Source of the DNA: SHZI01 sp963698405
GTDB taxonomy: Bacteria; Pseudomonadota; Gammaproteobacteria; Steroidobacterales; GCA-2729495
Length of the DNA: 64,000 bases
Assembly (NCBI GenBank): GCA_963698405.1
Contig: CAVOQT010000010.1
Coordinates: 124,001 to 188,000 of the forward strand
Direction of reading: 5' to 3'
Positions 17,970 to 28,652 of this stretch are shown here, in pieces (position 1 is the stretch's first letter; the number at the start of each line of letters is the position of its first letter). A program made the position numbers and the translations under genes. Below the pieces are notes generated by a model, which was not told the DNA's origin, did not search any database, and saw only the letters and a program-made list of their open reading frames with translations.

Positions 17970-19382
17970 GTGCTGACTTCAGTCCCGCTATATCTGCTGG
18001 CACTGCTGTATGCCGCGCCGGCGTCCTACAGCGTGTATCACGTGTTGCTCTACAAACGGGATCCGCGCAGCGCAATGGGCTGGATCATGGCTTGTGTGTT
18101 CCTGCCGTTTGCGGGGCCGGTGGCCTACTGGTTGTTTGGCATCAACCGCGCACGCAGCCGGGCCCGCGGCATCCGGCACAAATTCCTCAGCATCGACTAC
18201 GAAGCCCGTGTGCCCGTTGCTGCCTTGCTCAGCCCGGATGTTTCAGGCATTGAGCAGATTGGTGCGCGAATCACGGGCCGGGCGCTGCTTGCCGGCAATG
18301 CCGTGTGCGTCCTGCACAACGGTGAGGAGGCTTATCCGGCCATGCTGGCCTCGATCCGTGGGGCCCGCGAACGCATACTGCTCGCCACCTATATCCTGAA
18401 AGTCGATCATACCGGCCGGGCCTTTGCCGATGCGCTGGCTGATGCGGTGGCGCGCGGTGTCAGCGTGATGGTGCTGGTCGATGGCATCGGTGAGCTGTAC
18501 TCCTGGCACAGTCCGTCGCGGCTGCTGCGGAAACGTGGGGTTGCTGTAGCGCGATTCCTGCCGCCGAAGCTGTTCCCCCCGAACATTCATATCAATCTGC
18601 GTAATCACCGGAAGCTGCTCATCGTCGATCAGGAGATCGCCTATGCCGGCGGCATGAACATCGGCGACGATCAGACGGCCACTGCGGGGCAGCCACGCCG
18701 GGTGACCGACGTACATTTCAGCCTGCATGGCCCGATCGTGGCTGAGCTCGCCGGCGTGTTTTGCCGTGACTGGCGGTTTGCAACCGGGGTGCGGGTTGAT
18801 TCTGCGACGCTGCCGGTGCCAGCCCCGCAGGGCGAGGTGCACTGCCGGGTCATTCCGGATGGTCCCGATGACGAGATGGATGCGCTGGCCCTGACCATTC
18901 AGACGGTAGTCAGTAGTGCGGGTACGTCGGTCGAGATCATGACCCCGTATTTTCTGCCCGGCCGTGGGCTGGTGGCCGCACTGCAGTCGGCCGCATTGCG
19001 GGGCGCGCGCGTACGCATCGTGCTGCCCGGCAAGAACAACCTGTTTTATGTGCATTGGGCGCATCGCAATGTGCTGACGGAGCTGCTGGGCTGGGGTGTC
19101 GAGGTGTATTATCAGCCGGCTCCGTTCTGTCATTCCAAGCTGCTGTGCATCGACTCGGAGTACAGCCTGATCGGCTCAGCCAATCTCGATCCGCGCAGTC
19201 TTCGACTGAATTACGAACTCGGTATCGAAGTGTTCTCGCGCCAGCTCAATGCCGAACTGTGCACGCATATCCAGTCGGTCATTGACGGGAGTATTCGTGT
19301 GACGGCTGAGGATTTGATGAAGCGGTCGGTGCCTATACGCCTGCGCGATGCCGCAGCCAATCTGTTTTCACCCTATCTGTAA
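17970..19382 (+). CDS. Cardiolipin synthase (phospholipase D family)
   Basis: 470-residue membrane enzyme that joins two phosphatidylglycerol molecules to make cardiolipin. Two hydrophobic segments occupy the first 60 residues (LTSVPLYLLALLYAAPASYS and MGWIMACVFLPFAGPVAYWL), as in the Cls N-terminal region. Both PLD catalytic HxKxxxxD motifs are intact: NHRKLLIVD near residue 213 and CHSKLLCID near 388, each followed by the GGMN/GSAN strand. The start is GTG with a weak ribosome site. It is divergent from the AsmA-family gene, which also concerns envelope lipids. Confidence 0.92.
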   Translation: MLTSVPLYLLALLYAAPASYSVYHVLLYKRDPRSAMGWIMACVFLPFAGPVAYWLFGINRARSRARGIRHKFLSIDYEARVPVAALLSPDVSGIEQIGARITGRALLAGNAVCVLHNGEEAYPAMLASIRGARERILLATYILKVDHTGRAFADALADAVARGVSVMVLVDGIGELYSWHSPSRLLRKRGVAVARFLPPKLFPPNIHINLRNHRKLLIVDQEIAYAGGMNIGDDQTATAGQPRRVTDVHFSLHGPIVAELAGVFCRDWRFATGVRVDSATLPVPAPQGEVHCRVIPDGPDDEMDALALTIQTVVSSAGTSVEIMTPYFLPGRGLVAALQSAALRGARVRIVLPGKNNLFYVHWAHRNVLTELLGWGVEVYYQPAPFCHSKLLCIDSEYSLIGSANLDPRSLRLNYELGIEVFSRQLNAELCTHIQSVIDGSIRVTAEDLMKRSVPIRLRDAAANLFSPYL

Positions 19383-19392
19383 TCCTTGCCTG

Positions 19393-19458
19393 GTAGGAGC
19401 GGCTTCAGCCGCGATCTCTTGATCGCGACATGCGGATCGCGGCTGAAGCCGCTCCTAC
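19393..19458. repeat. REP-type palindromic element pair
   Basis: Two copies of the core GTAGGAGCGGCTTCAGCCGC lie in opposite orientation, separated by about 18 bases, just after the cardiolipin synthase gene. Transcribed, the pair folds into a long hairpin. Matching elements occur at 36306, 49118-49234 and 53631. Confidence 0.9.
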
Positions 19459-19480
19459 GGCCGCGCGATTTTGGCCCCAA

Positions 19481-19508
19481 AAAAAACCCCGCCGAAGCGG
19501 GGTTTTTT
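19481..19508. terminator. Bidirectional rho-independent terminator
   Basis: An A-run, the stem AACCCCGC / GCGGGGTT with loop CGAA, and a T-run. It lies between the convergent cardiolipin synthase gene and the CTERM surface protein gene and can serve both. Confidence 0.9.
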
Positions 19509-19530
19509 GCGGCACGTATTTCAGTCGGTC

Positions 19531-21409
19531 TTAGCTGCGACGACGGCGGCGCATCAGCAGGGGCAGGCTGCCCAGCAGTGAGAGGCTCCAGAGATCCATC
19601 GAGCTGCTGCCACCCGGCAGGGTGATGTCGTCGGCGGCATTGACCGTGATGTCGATCGTCGCCGTATCGGTATCAGCGGGGTCATCGCCATCACCGTCGG
19701 TGAGGCTCAGGATGCAGCTGTCAGCGCCCGTGTAACCTGCATTCGGGGTATAGGTCAGGGTACCGGTGGCATCGGCAGCCGAGAGCGTACAGCTACCGTT
19801 CGTGCCATCGGTGGTCACCGCCAGCGTGTGCTGGGTAGCTGAACCGTTGCCGGCAGTGATGGTCCAGGTCAAGATCAGACGCCGTGTCCGCATCGGTTGT
19901 AATTGTATCGTCCTCGATGACCGGTGAAACGTCCGCAATGGTCACCGTGACCGTACCCGTATCGACCTCATCACTTTCCGCACCATCCGCATCCGTGACG
20001 GTGTAGGTGTAGGTATCGCTGCCCGCAAAGAAATCCGCAGCGGGCGTGTAGGTGATGACGTTGCCAGCAACTGCAGTGGTGCCCTTGGCGCCATTGCCGG
20101 CGGTGGTTACGCCGGCATTGCCGAGGTTGCCGCCCGCACCGGGTGAGGTGAACGTTGCGGCCAGAGTAGCCGGTGCAACGTCCTGGGTGGAGATCGTCGA
20201 GGCATTGCCATTGTTGGCCACCGGTACCGAGTTGCTGACATCAATCGAGATATCGGCGCTGTCAGCCGGCGCATCACCATCGTCAAGAGTATAGGTGCAG
20301 ACATCCGTGTACACGGGGTTGCCCGATGTACCAGCGATAATCGTTGCCGGAGTGTAGGTAATACGGATGTCAGCGACTGCGAGGCCCTGTCCTGCCGTAA
20401 TAGCTGCTGTACCGCCCAGGGTACATGCCCCACCGTTGGCAAGCGAGACGGCGATCGTGTCGTCAAAGCCCGAATCGTTGCCGCCCGGAGAGACGACAAC
20501 TGTCTGGCCACGGGTAGTGACCGCAGAATCATCGTTGGCGCCGAAGGGGTTGACGGTCACGCTGATCGTTGCGGTGTCGGTATCGCCATCAAGGTCGGTG
20601 AGAGTCAGTACACAGCTGTCCGCACCCGTGTAACTGGCATCCGGCGTATAGACCACCGTACCCGTGGCATCGCCCGGTGTGACCGCGCAGCTGCCGTCGT
20701 TACCGTTGGTGGTGACCACGCAGCGTGTGCTGGACGGCTGTACCGTCGCCGAGGGTGATGGTCGGAACGAAGGCCGCAGAGGCGTTATTCTCAAACGTAG
20801 TGATGCTGCCATCGGCGATCACTGGCATGAGGTCGACCGGCCCCGCAATGCTAAAGACGAAATCATAGCCCCTGGCACCAACAACACCGTTGCTCAGCTT
20901 CCAGTTGCCGCTACCTTCGTCGGTCAGGGTCATGGTGCTGTAGGCGTTGGCCAGCGTCTGCGGGCCGCCCGCCAGGGCGGCGTCGTCACCACCGATCGTC
21001 ACCGTGGCACCCGTAGCCGTCGGGGTGTACACGCTGTCGTTGGTAGCATTGCCGCCAAAGGTGTAGTTACCGCAGATGTGCGCGCCGACGATGCCACCGA
21101 AGACACCTTCGGTACAGGCCCACGTGGTGCGCCGTAGCTGCACCGGAGCTCAGTACGCCGCCGGTCATGGTCTGTGTCATCAGCGGGGTTACGCCAACCT
21201 TGGACACACCCTTGTAGGTGCCGCCCGTCTGGGTGGCAACGCCGGTGCTGGTATTCAGATCCCAAGTCGCGGTGCTGCCAGTAGATGGTCCAGACGCTGG
21301 TGCCGCTCTTGCTGTAGCTGGTCACGCTGGTCAGTGTTGCATCGGCTGCATTTGCCACGCCCATGCCACTCACGCCCACGAGTGCCGCCAAAGTCAGTAA
21401 CTTCTTCAT
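19531..21409 (-). pseudogene. Secreted tandem-repeat protein with CTERM-type sorting tail, multiply frameshifted
   Basis: About 620 residues if repaired. The signal peptide is clear (MKKLLTLAALVGVSGMGVANA). The middle holds several bacterial Ig-like/cadherin-like repeats with the recurring phrase YTPNAGYTGADSCILSLTD, DDSAVTTRGQTVVV and DTYTYTVTDADGAESDEVD. The C-terminus is GGSSS, a hydrophobic helix (MDLWSLSLLGSLPLLM) and RRRRRS, the layout of GlyGly- or JDVT-type CTERM sorting signals. Reading frame changes near 21285, 21145, 20720 and 19870, yet protein similarity continues smoothly across each break. Probably a surface or biofilm protein. The breaks are either indel errors in repeat-rich DNA or true decay. 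Confidence 0.72.
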
Positions 21410-21635
21410 TCTGTTTCCCCAAGATCCAAGTTGTTGTTGACCCAGGCTGCCCCAGCCCGGCCGTGTTGATCGGTGACTTTTAATATACCCGTATTCATCT
21501 ACAGGTCCATTTTTCCAATTCTGTCTGATCGCGCTGCGCTTTGCATCCTTTCCGTGCTGCTGGCCGCAATGTGGTGCGATCCGGATGTTGCGGATGCGAT
21601 ACTGCGGCCAGCCCCCTGGAGCAGGAGTCCTGACG

Positions 21636-22878
21636 ATGCGCCACCTCCGTTATGCCGGCCTGCTGCTCTTGTGCATGAGCCTGGCCGGATGCCTGTTCGA
21701 CGACAACAGCAACAATACGGTGCCGACTTCCGGTCTGCGCACGGTCAGTTCAGCCGGCCTGCAGCGCAGTTACTATCTGGACCTGCCCAGCGACTACGAT
21801 CCGGCTGCCGCACCCGGGCCGCTGATCATCGCTTATCACGGCACCGGCGGCAGCCATCAGGCCTGGTTCGATTATTATCGGCTGCGCGAGGTGGTCGGTG
21901 ATGGGGCGATCCTCGTGTATCCGGATGCACTGCCCAATTCGGCCAATATCAATCAATGGGATTTTGAGAATGATTTCCAGATGTTCGAGGATCTGCTCGA
22001 CCGTCTGCCGGCGCTGGTGAACTTCGATGCCAGTCGCATATTTATCACCGGTCACAGCAGCGGCGGCGGCTTTGCCCATGAAGTGGGCTGCAAGTACGGT
22101 GATCGCATCCGGGCCATTGCCCCGGTGGCTGGTTCGCTGACGGCGACTACCTGCGTCGGCGCAGTGGCAGTGCTGCAGATCCAGGGCGAATATGACCCGC
22201 TGGTGCCGATCGGCGTGGCTGAGCTCGGGCACCGCTTCTGGACGCTTTATAACGGTTTCAGTCTCGGGTATCCGCAATCCTGGCATCGTTGCCGAGTGCA
22301 TCGATCATGCGCCAGGCCCATCGGATTATCCGATGCAATGGTGTCTGCATCAGGAAGGTCAAGGCGCGGGCAATGCGGCACATGGCTGGCCCAGCTTCGC
22401 CAGTACCGCGATCTGGGATTTCTTTCGTGGATTGTCCGATCGGGCGCCGCAGGCCGAGCCGCCGCCCGGTGGCGGCAATGAGCGGGCGCTGGGCAATGCC
22501 GACACTAGCTTGAGGTTTACGCTGCGCTATCCCTCGGGTATTCCTGCGCCGCTACGCGGTGTGGCGGTGCTGTACCCGGCAGGTACGCGGCAGCCGATCG
22601 GTGAGGCGCCGGTGGTGTTTCTGAATCTGAATTTTGCGCCGGGTGCGGTCGCCGGAGATGAGCGCAGCTATCAGATCCCGGTGCAGTATCTGGGCTTTGA
22701 GGACTTCCCCGGCAGCTATACCCTGAATATCACCATCTATGTGGAAGGCGGCAGCTTCCCGATCCCGGCCTCTGGCATCGACCAGACCGCGCTGGTCGAC
22801 GTGGAGCTGGTCGATGCGGAGACAGAGATCGTGGTGCCCGGCGTGCTCACGCTGGAGCCGGTGCAGACTACGTTCTAG
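21636..22878 (+). pseudogene. PHB-depolymerase/LpqC-type esterase lipoprotein, one frameshift
   Basis: About 414 residues when repaired. A signal peptide ends in the lipobox LAGC. The alpha/beta-hydrolase domain shows the oxyanion segment IIAYHGTGGSHQAW, nucleophile motif GHSSGGG, an acid residue in QGEYDPLVPI, and the catalytic His in NAAHGWPSF. This arrangement belongs to the polyhydroxybutyrate depolymerase/feruloyl esterase family. About 120 further residues form a beta-rich domain of unknown role (SLRFTLRYPSGIPAPLRGVA). The frame breaks near 22258-22270, between the acid and the histidine, so the enzyme as read would lack its His. The start at 21636 is supported by GGAG eight bases upstream. 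Confidence 0.78.
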
Positions 22879-22893
22879 CGCCGCATGGTGTCC

Positions 22894-23997
22894 TCACAGT
22901 ATCGTCTTCGAAGCGATGTTCGATGGCGCGCTGTCCAGGCCGGCACTGTCGCTGGCAGTCACGGCAAAGTACCAGGTGCCCGTGCTGAGTCCTTCGATCA
23001 GATAGCTGCTGAGACCGGCGTTAGCCAGATTGATGGTCTGGGTGAGTGCGTCTGCGCGGGAGCCGTAATACAGGCGGTAACCGGCCAGGTTGCTGAGCGC
23101 TGAGCCGTCCGTGCGCTGCGTCGGTGGCAGCCAGGAGACCAGCGCCGTGCCGGAGGTGTTCGGCTGCACGACCAGCGTGAACGCGGCCAGAGACGCATAG
23201 CCGACGCCATCGCTGACCGTGATCACGATGCCTTCGCTACTGCCCACATCAGCCGGCCCCGGCGTGCCGCTGAGTCTTCCGGTATTCGGATTGAGGCTGG
23301 CCCAGGCGGGTGCACCCATGACGCTGAAGCTGAGCGACTGGCCTTCCGGGTCTGAGGCGCTGGGCGTGAAGCTCCAGGCTGCGCTGGACTGCACGCTGGT
23401 CGTCGGCGTACCCGAGATCAGTGGCGGCTGGTTGACCGCTGGAGCAGGCGCTGGCTCGGGAACAGGTGCCGGAGCCGGTGTGGGTACTGGAGCAGGTACG
23501 GGTACGGGTTCAGGTGTGGGTACTGGAGCAGGTACCGGTACGGGTTCAGGTGGTGTTGGTGCTGGAGCAGGCTCTGGTGCGGGAACAGGCGCAGACACTG
23601 GTGCGATGGCGTTATAGGTGACGATCAATTGTTTGGCGCTCGACCGGCCGCGTGCGTCGTAGGCGCGTACATTGATCTTGTTGGTACCAGTCTGCAGCTT
23701 GATGTTGCTGATCGACCAGTTGCTGGTGCCGGTGGCTGTGCCAGAGCCGCCGCGCCTGTTGTTCCAGACAACTTTCTTGACGCCCACATCATCGCTGGCG
23801 ATACCGGCCACCGTCAGCAGCGCAGCATTGGTGCTGTAGCTGCTGCCACTGGTTGGTGCAGTGATGCTGATGGTGGGCCGCGCACGATCGGTGACGGCCA
23901 GCGCCGACGGGGTGTAGCCCGCGACAAGTACGACGAGTAGCAAGTTAACGGGGAATCGCGGCCATGCCGGGACACCCACTGGTAACTCCGCTGTCAT
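22894..23997 (-). CDS. Secreted Ig-like / putative-Ig and fibronectin-like protein under riboswitch control
   Basis: Up to 367 residues. A hydrophobic signal-like segment (NLLLVVLVAGYTPSALA) is followed by an Ig-like domain (PTISITAPTSGSSYSTNAAL), a Pro-rich linker of PVPAPVPTPEP units, a putative cadherin/Ig domain (PEGQSLSFSVMGAPAWASLN with LSGTPGPADVG), and a fibronectin type III-like end (VSWLPPTQRTDGSALSNLAG). This suits a secreted or surface adhesin-like protein. The apparent ATG at 23997 lies inside a cyclic-di-GMP aptamer, so the true start is probably downstream. In-frame GTG 23979 and TTG 23943 are candidates. The ATG at 23964 would need a one-base repair to join the frame. Confidence 0.75.
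   Translation of the reverse strand: MTAELPVGVPAWPRFPVNLLLVVLVAGYTPSALAVTDRARPTISITAPTSGSSYSTNAALLTVAGIASDDVGVKKVVWNNRRGGSGTATGTSNWSISNIKLQTGTNKINVRAYDARGRSSAKQLIVTYNAIAPVSAPVPAPEPAPAPTPPEPVPVPAPVPTPEPVPVPAPVPTPAPAPVPEPAPAPAVNQPPLISGTPTTSVQSSAAWSFTPSASDPEGQSLSFSVMGAPAWASLNPNTGRLSGTPGPADVGSSEGIVITVSDGVGYASLAAFTLVVQPNTSGTALVSWLPPTQRTDGSALSNLAGYRLYYGSRADALTQTINLANAGLSSYLIEGLSTGTWYFAVTASDSAGLDSAPSNIASKTIL
23440..23600. repeat. Degenerate tandem repeat encoding the Pro-rich linker
   Basis: Imperfect repeats of about 30-45 bases rich in GGTACGGG and GGAGCAGGT units encode PVPAPVPTPEP blocks on the minus strand. Such tracts change length readily by slippage. Confidence 0.8.
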
Positions 23998-24065
23998 AGG
24001 AATTCCCCTTAGACCGGAAGCTTTGCGCCCCCACCTTTCGATGGGTTTGCCCTGAGCAGTGGGTG
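23973..24065 (-). promoter_or_regulatory. Cyclic-di-GMP-I (GEMM) riboswitch aptamer
   Basis: On the minus strand the conserved GEMM core is present in order: CAGGGCAAACC, then CGAAAGGTGGGGGCGCAAAG, then CCGGTCTAAG, and finally AGCGGAGTTACC in the second arm. The outer stem P1 is a perfect nine-base pair: CACCCACTG at the 5' side (24057-24065) pairs with CAGTGGGTG at the 3' side (23973-23981). GEMM-I aptamers bind c-di-GMP and control motility, pilus and surface genes. Here the aptamer precedes and overlaps the apparent start of the Ig-like secreted protein. A weak promoter candidate, TTGACG and AGTATC (24068-24097), lies just upstream. Confidence 0.9.
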
Positions 24066-24221
24066 GCGATACTCAGCCGCACGATCGGGGTCGTCAACGG
24101 CAGTTGCTGGATCTGTGCTGCTAATCGGGGATATTGTTCAGATTGCCTGTTTATGTACTGTCGCAGCCCGTTTATAGTTAACATCTGCGAACAATCACAT
24201 CACCCTGAGGAGTACTTCGAG

Positions 24222-24533
24222 ATGGCGAAAACGGCCCGTGCACCGACCAAGTCAGAAATTCTGAACCACATTGCGAAGGACACGGATCTGTCCCGCAAAC
24301 AGATCAGCGCCGTACTGGACTCCCTGAACGGAGTCATCAGGAAGAGCCTGCGCAGCACCAGTCAGTTCACGCTGCCGGGTCTGGTCAAGCTGAAGGTAGT
24401 CAAGAAGCCGGCCACCAAGGCGCGTGAAGGCGTCAATCCTTTCACCGGCGCAAAGATGACCTTCAAGGCCAAACCGGCCTCCAAGAAGGTCCGCGTGCTG
24501 GCGCTGAAGGGCCTCAAGGAAATGGTCAACTGA
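24222..24533 (+). CDS. HU-family DNA-binding protein
   Basis: 103 residues, basic, with the HU/IHF fold: an N-terminal helical pair (TKSEILNHIAKDTDLSRKQI), then the beta arm region with REGVNPFTGAKMTFKAKPAS, which replaces the usual RNPxTG arm tip, and a C-terminal helix KVRVLALKGLKEMV. It is a histone-like nucleoid protein of the variant group found in several proteobacteria rather than the core HupA/HupB. GAGGAG lies about nine bases before the ATG, and a TATAGT -10-like element lies at 24173-24178. It is divergent from the riboswitch gene. Confidence 0.9.
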   Translation: MAKTARAPTKSEILNHIAKDTDLSRKQISAVLDSLNGVIRKSLRSTSQFTLPGLVKLKVVKKPATKAREGVNPFTGAKMTFKAKPASKKVRVLALKGLKEMVN

Positions 24534-24598
24534 GTTGAGCTGACAATCTGGCAAGCAGGCGGGTATGCAATTACCCGCCGGCTGGCCGGGCTTGCAGA

Positions 24599-24656
24599 CC
24601 GGGGTCAGACCGGGGCTTCATCACTGAAGCCCCGGTCTGACCCCGGTTTTATTTTT
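24599..24656 (+). terminator. Strong rho-independent terminator with perfect 22-bp stem
   Basis: The 22-base arm 24599-24620 pairs perfectly with 24625-24646 across a TCAC loop and is followed by TTTTATTTTT. The arm contains GGGGTCAGACC, so the stem is built from a repeated motif often seen in proteobacterial intergenic repeats. It ends HU transcription and abuts the convergent lipoprotein gene's stop. Confidence 0.88.
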
Positions 24657-25611
24657 GGCCCCAGGGGCCGAGCGTTTGCAGTGCGATTTGCCGGACGCGG
24701 GCGTCGATCTCTGGCTCCGTCAGCTTTCCCCAGTCTTTCGCAGCGCGATCGACGGAGCGGATCGCATCACGCACCGGTGCCTGGAATTTCAGCCCACTGA
24801 ACATTGAGAAGGACAGTACGTTGCCGGCCTTCTGATCGGGTGTGAAGCGCCGGTGCAGCTCCCGTTGGAGCGCAAGATAGGCCATGAATTGTGCCGGGCT
24901 GTGTCGCTTGCTGATCAGTGCCACGCGCTCACTGTGTTCGACCACCGAGACGGCTGGAATCAGGCTGTCAGCGCGTAGCTGCAACCAGTCCGCGATCACG
25001 CGAATCGATGCATTCGGATTTACTGCAGAGCTCCGCACCGGCGGTGCATCGCCGGCCGCCAGCGCCAGTGCGACGAATTCCGTGCAGTACATCCGTGACG
25101 GATCATCGAGATCAAACCAGGCATCGAAGGGTACGTGCCGGATATGAGCCTCGCGGGCAAATTCGACGATCCGTGCCGGATCGGCGCCGGCTGGTGGCGT
25201 GTAGATCGCGATGAAGCTCTGGTTGGCGACAAACCAATCCAGTGAGAGGCGGCGTACGCCGCCCCGTACTGCCGCAGTCGGTGGATTGGACCAGGTCGGG
25301 CGGATCTGTCCGTTCGACTCATACAGATACGGCACGCCATCCTCGATCGAAACGATACCCGCATGTATCCAGGGCGAGGCATCGGCGATCAGCAGGGACA
25401 TCAGCAGACCGAGCGGAGAGCCCTGCTCGCTGACCACGATCTGGCCGGAGCGGAGCGGTATGCCGTGGAAGTCCACGCTGTCCGGTGTCGCTGGCGTGTC
25501 GACTTGCCAGGTGGCGTAGTGTCGCGGCCCCAGGTCCGTACAGCCCGGTAACGCAAGGGTGGCGAGCAGCGCGAGCGCCAATGCGGGCAGTCTAGGGCGT
25601 GCTTGCAGCAT
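24649..25611 (-). CDS. YiiX-like permuted NlpC/P60 (papain-like) lipoprotein
   Basis: 320 residues. A signal peptide ends in the lipobox LPGC near residue 25. The following domain matches YiiX/YebB-type permuted papain-like hydrolases: LRSGQIVVSEQGSPLGLLMS, then the His motif PWIHAGIVSIEDG, a late acidic strand region, and the nucleophile motif MYCTEFVALALAAG. Members are predicted amidases or lipid hydrolases. About 90 further helical residues follow. It overlaps the small lipoprotein gene upstream by 20 bases, suggesting one operon. Confidence 0.82.
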   Translation of the reverse strand: MLQARPRLPALALALLATLALPGCTDLGPRHYATWQVDTPATPDSVDFHGIPLRSGQIVVSEQGSPLGLLMSLLIADASPWIHAGIVSIEDGVPYLYESNGQIRPTWSNPPTAAVRGGVRRLSLDWFVANQSFIAIYTPPAGADPARIVEFAREAHIRHVPFDAWFDLDDPSRMYCTEFVALALAAGDAPPVRSSAVNPNASIRVIADWLQLRADSLIPAVSVVEHSERVALISKRHSPAQFMAYLALQRELHRRFTPDQKAGNVLSFSMFSGLKFQAPVRDAIRSVDRAAKDWGKLTEPEIDARVRQIALQTLGPWGQK

Positions 25612-25780
25612 GCTCGGGCGTATCGGCCGGGTGCGGCGATTTTCGATAGTGGTTGGTAGCCGGTGGAACCGCTGGCCGCATCTCTGCGGTGACCGTCGGT
25701 GGCAGCTGTATGCAGGCCGTGAGACTGGTGGTGAGCAGTCCTGCGACGAGGGCTGCAGTGATCAGGCGCATGTGGGTCAT
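25592..25780 (-). CDS. Small putative lipoprotein
   Basis: 62 residues from the ATG at 25780 (MTHMRLITAALVAGLLTTSL), with a hydrophobic signal and lipobox LTAC followed by a short Pro-rich tail (IQLPPTVTAEMRPAVPPATN). No domain is recognised. Its end overlaps the start of the YiiX-like gene. The ribosome site is poor, so the exact start and even coding status are less sure than for its neighbours. Confidence 0.5.
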   Translation of the reverse strand: MTHMRLITAALVAGLLTTSLTACIQLPPTVTAEMRPAVPPATNHYRKSPHPADTPEHAASTP

Positions 25781-25810
25781 GCAGGAAATTCTAGCGGTTG
25801 CATGGCCCGA

Positions 25811-25841
25811 AAAAAAATCGCCCCGCACGAGGCGGGGCGAT
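25811..25841 (-). terminator. Rho-independent terminator for the outer-membrane barrel gene
   Basis: Stem ATCGCCCCGC / GCGGGGCGAT with a short loop; on the minus strand it is followed by a run of seven T. It lies 23 bases after the stop of the barrel gene. Confidence 0.88.
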
Positions 25842-25863
25842 TTCAGTCAGGCGGGTTCCGGTA

Positions 25864-26535
25864 TTACTTGGAGATGTCGGAACCGAAGCTGTAGCGCAGG
25901 TCGATCAGCGCGGAGTCACCGCTGGCGTAGGAGTTGGTATCATTCGAGCCATTGATGTTCAGCGTGATGCCTGTCGAGACGCTCGGCAGCCAGTGGTAGC
26001 GGCCACCGACACGCAGGGTCGTGTTGGTGTAGTCGTCATCGGGGCTGCTGCCATTCCAGTCAATCTCGCCTTTGACCCAGGTGATCATGCCTTCGAGTTC
26101 AACATTCTCGGAGATCATCGAGCGCAGACCGAAACCGAGGCCGTAACCGGTATTGTCGGTGTTGCCTTCGGCACCGTCTTCATCATACTCGATGTCGTAG
26201 TAATTGATGTTGGCGATGACTTGGGTGTTGCCGCTGCTGCTGATGGCCTGATGGAAACCCAAGGTCAGGTCATAACCATCAAAATCGATATCTGCACCGT
26301 AGTAAGAACTACTACCATCAATGGTGCCATCCTGGTAGGCCAGCTGGGCATGGTAGTTTTCCAGGAAGCCGATGCTGCCATCGATCTTGAAGCCATCAAA
26401 CTCGCCATCGTCTTCAATTCCATCGCCCTGGATCCAGCCGATCTGGCCGTAGTTCCACTGCGGCTCAGCGGCAGCGGCGGTGCCGGCAGCCAGCAGGCTG
26501 GCGGCGCTCAGTACTGCAATTCCAATCCGTTTCAT
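25864..26535 (-). CDS. Outer-membrane beta-barrel protein
   Basis: 223 residues. The signal peptide (MKRIGIAVLSAASLLAAGTA, cleaved after AAAA) is followed by alternating amphipathic strands separated by Asp/Gly-rich loops (GDGIEDDGEFDGFKIDGSIG, DIEYDEDGAEGNTDNTGYG). The last residues form a barrel-closing strand (ALIDLRYSFGSDISK). It fits small 8- to 10-strand outer-membrane proteins of unknown function; it is acidic and loop-rich like other proteins in this class. AAGGAG lies nine bases upstream of the ATG, and a terminator follows, so it is a single-gene unit. Confidence 0.83.
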   Translation of the reverse strand: MKRIGIAVLSAASLLAAGTAAAAEPQWNYGQIGWIQGDGIEDDGEFDGFKIDGSIGFLENYHAQLAYQDGTIDGSSSYYGADIDFDGYDLTLGFHQAISSSGNTQVIANINYYDIEYDEDGAEGNTDNTGYGLGFGLRSMISENVELEGMITWVKGEIDWNGSSPDDDYTNTTLRVGGRYHWLPSVSTGITLNINGSNDTNSYASGDSALIDLRYSFGSDISK

Positions 26536-26719
26536 TTGTGTAATCTCCTTGAGATGATTTTTCGCGACAAAGCACTACTGCCAAAGGGCTTCCCCCCGTG
26601 ACCAGTATTAATTGGATCGAACTGGCCGTGGCTTTAGCGCCACGCGATTAGACGGTTTTTACACAATGAAAGTCAATGTTTTTGGCTTTCAGGAGCTTGG
26701 CAGGCCGGAAACTGTGGTT

Positions 26720-28642
<1,923 letters not shown>

Positions 28643-28652
28643 GGGGCGCGGA

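Noticed and set aside
23440..23600. CRISPR or regulatory repeat array
   Set aside because: The repeats are in frame with a protein gene and encode a Pro-rich linker; unit lengths are multiples of three and sequence is degenerate.
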